A DNA stretch of 6,207 nt, from NCBI GenBank assembly GCA_003483125.1, contig DMWU01000224.1:1-6207 (forward strand), written 5' to 3'. This document shows positions 5,958 through 6,207 of the stretch, piece by piece. Within the stretch, counting starts at the first letter, position 1. Each line of letters starts with the position of its first letter. The notes beneath the pieces were generated by a model. That model did not search any database. It was not told the DNA's origin and saw nothing but the letters and a program-made list of their open reading frames with translations. This DNA is from Erythrobacter sp. GTDB lineage: Bacteria > Pseudomonadota > Alphaproteobacteria > Sphingomonadales > Sphingomonadaceae. A program made the position numbers and the translations under genes.

Positions 5958-6207
5958 ATGGCCGAACGCAAGGCAAGTGGCGGGCACAAATCCGGTATGA
6001 ATGTAGATACAAAGCTAGTTCGTGAACTGGCAGAACTTCTCAACGAAACCGGTCTGACAGAGATCGAAGTTGAAGATGATGATCGCAAGATCAGGGTTGC
6101 ACGCGGCGTTGTGGCCACCGCAGCCCCGGTTGTGGCAGCCGCTCCTGCGGCTGCACCGGTGGCAACACCTGCCCCCGCAGCCGCACCGGCGGAGGCACCG
6201 GCACCAA
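5958..6207 (+). CDS. accB: Acetyl-CoA carboxylase biotin carboxyl carrier protein, 5' part (runs off window)
   Basis: AccB carries the biotin that shuttles CO2 from biotin carboxylase (AccC) to the carboxyltransferase (AccAD), the committed step of fatty-acid synthesis. The 83 visible residues are the N-terminal part: a short basic start, then NVDTKLVRELAELLNETGLT (15-34) and EIEVEDDDRKIRVAR (35-49), which identify the family, and then an Ala/Pro-rich flexible linker from about residue 53 to the window end. The biotinyl domain with its E(A)MKM motif lies beyond base 6207. The ATG at 5958 is preceded by GAGGGG at 5947-5952, a strong ribosome binding site with good spacing; a second ATG at 5997 has no such site. 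It follows aroQ on the same strand, and accC would be expected next. Confidence 0.93.
   Translation, partial: MAERKASGGHKSGMNVDTKLVRELAELLNETGLTEIEVEDDDRKIRVARGVVATAAPVVAAAPAAAPVATPAPAAAPAEAPAP

Noticed and set aside
1..6207. CRISPR array, insertion sequence, toxin-antitoxin or anti-phage cassette
   Set aside because: No regularly spaced direct repeats, transposase motifs or paired small defence genes were found on either strand.

Overview
The window looks like chromosomal DNA from an alphaproteobacterium, most likely Sphingomonadales (an Erythrobacter/Altererythrobacter-like organism). This rests on the protein character of SecD, SecF, YajC and AccB, the moderately high GC content, the absence of strong E. 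coli-type terminators, and a GTA/phage-type 3TM holin sequence. The genus is inferred; no marker in the window fixes it.

Layout. Bases 1-393 (+) hold the C-terminal end of a gene cut by the window edge. It resembles the S24/LexA-like domain of a helix-turn-helix regulator. It converges on the minus-strand operon yajC-secD-secF (3366 down to 416), which encodes the accessory membrane complex of the Sec translocon. The operon is tightly packed: 41 nt separate yajC and secD, 12 nt separate secD and secF. The 220-bp divergent region 3367-3586 separates yajC from a plus-strand tRNA-Pro(GGG) gene (3587-3663, CCA encoded). A 300-aa CitE-like CoA ester lyase (3739-4641) follows the tRNA on the same strand.

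After the lyase comes a short phage-type holin gene, apparently broken by a single-base frameshift into two overlapping pieces (4710-4838 and 4835-5122). A 303-bp stretch without an intact gene follows (5123-5425); it carries a protein-like open frame on the minus strand that may be a gene remnant. Next is aroQ (5426-5875, type II 3-dehydroquinate dehydratase), whose promoter appears to place the transcript start on the ATG itself. Last is the 5' part of accB (from 5958), the biotin carrier of acetyl-CoA carboxylase, cut by the window end in its Ala/Pro linker. aroQ-accB is a common order in Proteobacteria and normally continues into accC.

Most of the window is housekeeping: protein export, a proline tRNA, the shikimate pathway and fatty-acid synthesis. 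I found no convincing new multi-gene system. The points most worth a second look are the split holin with its ATGA overlap, the probable leaderless aroQ mRNA, the minus-strand remnant between them, and the structured leader of yajC.
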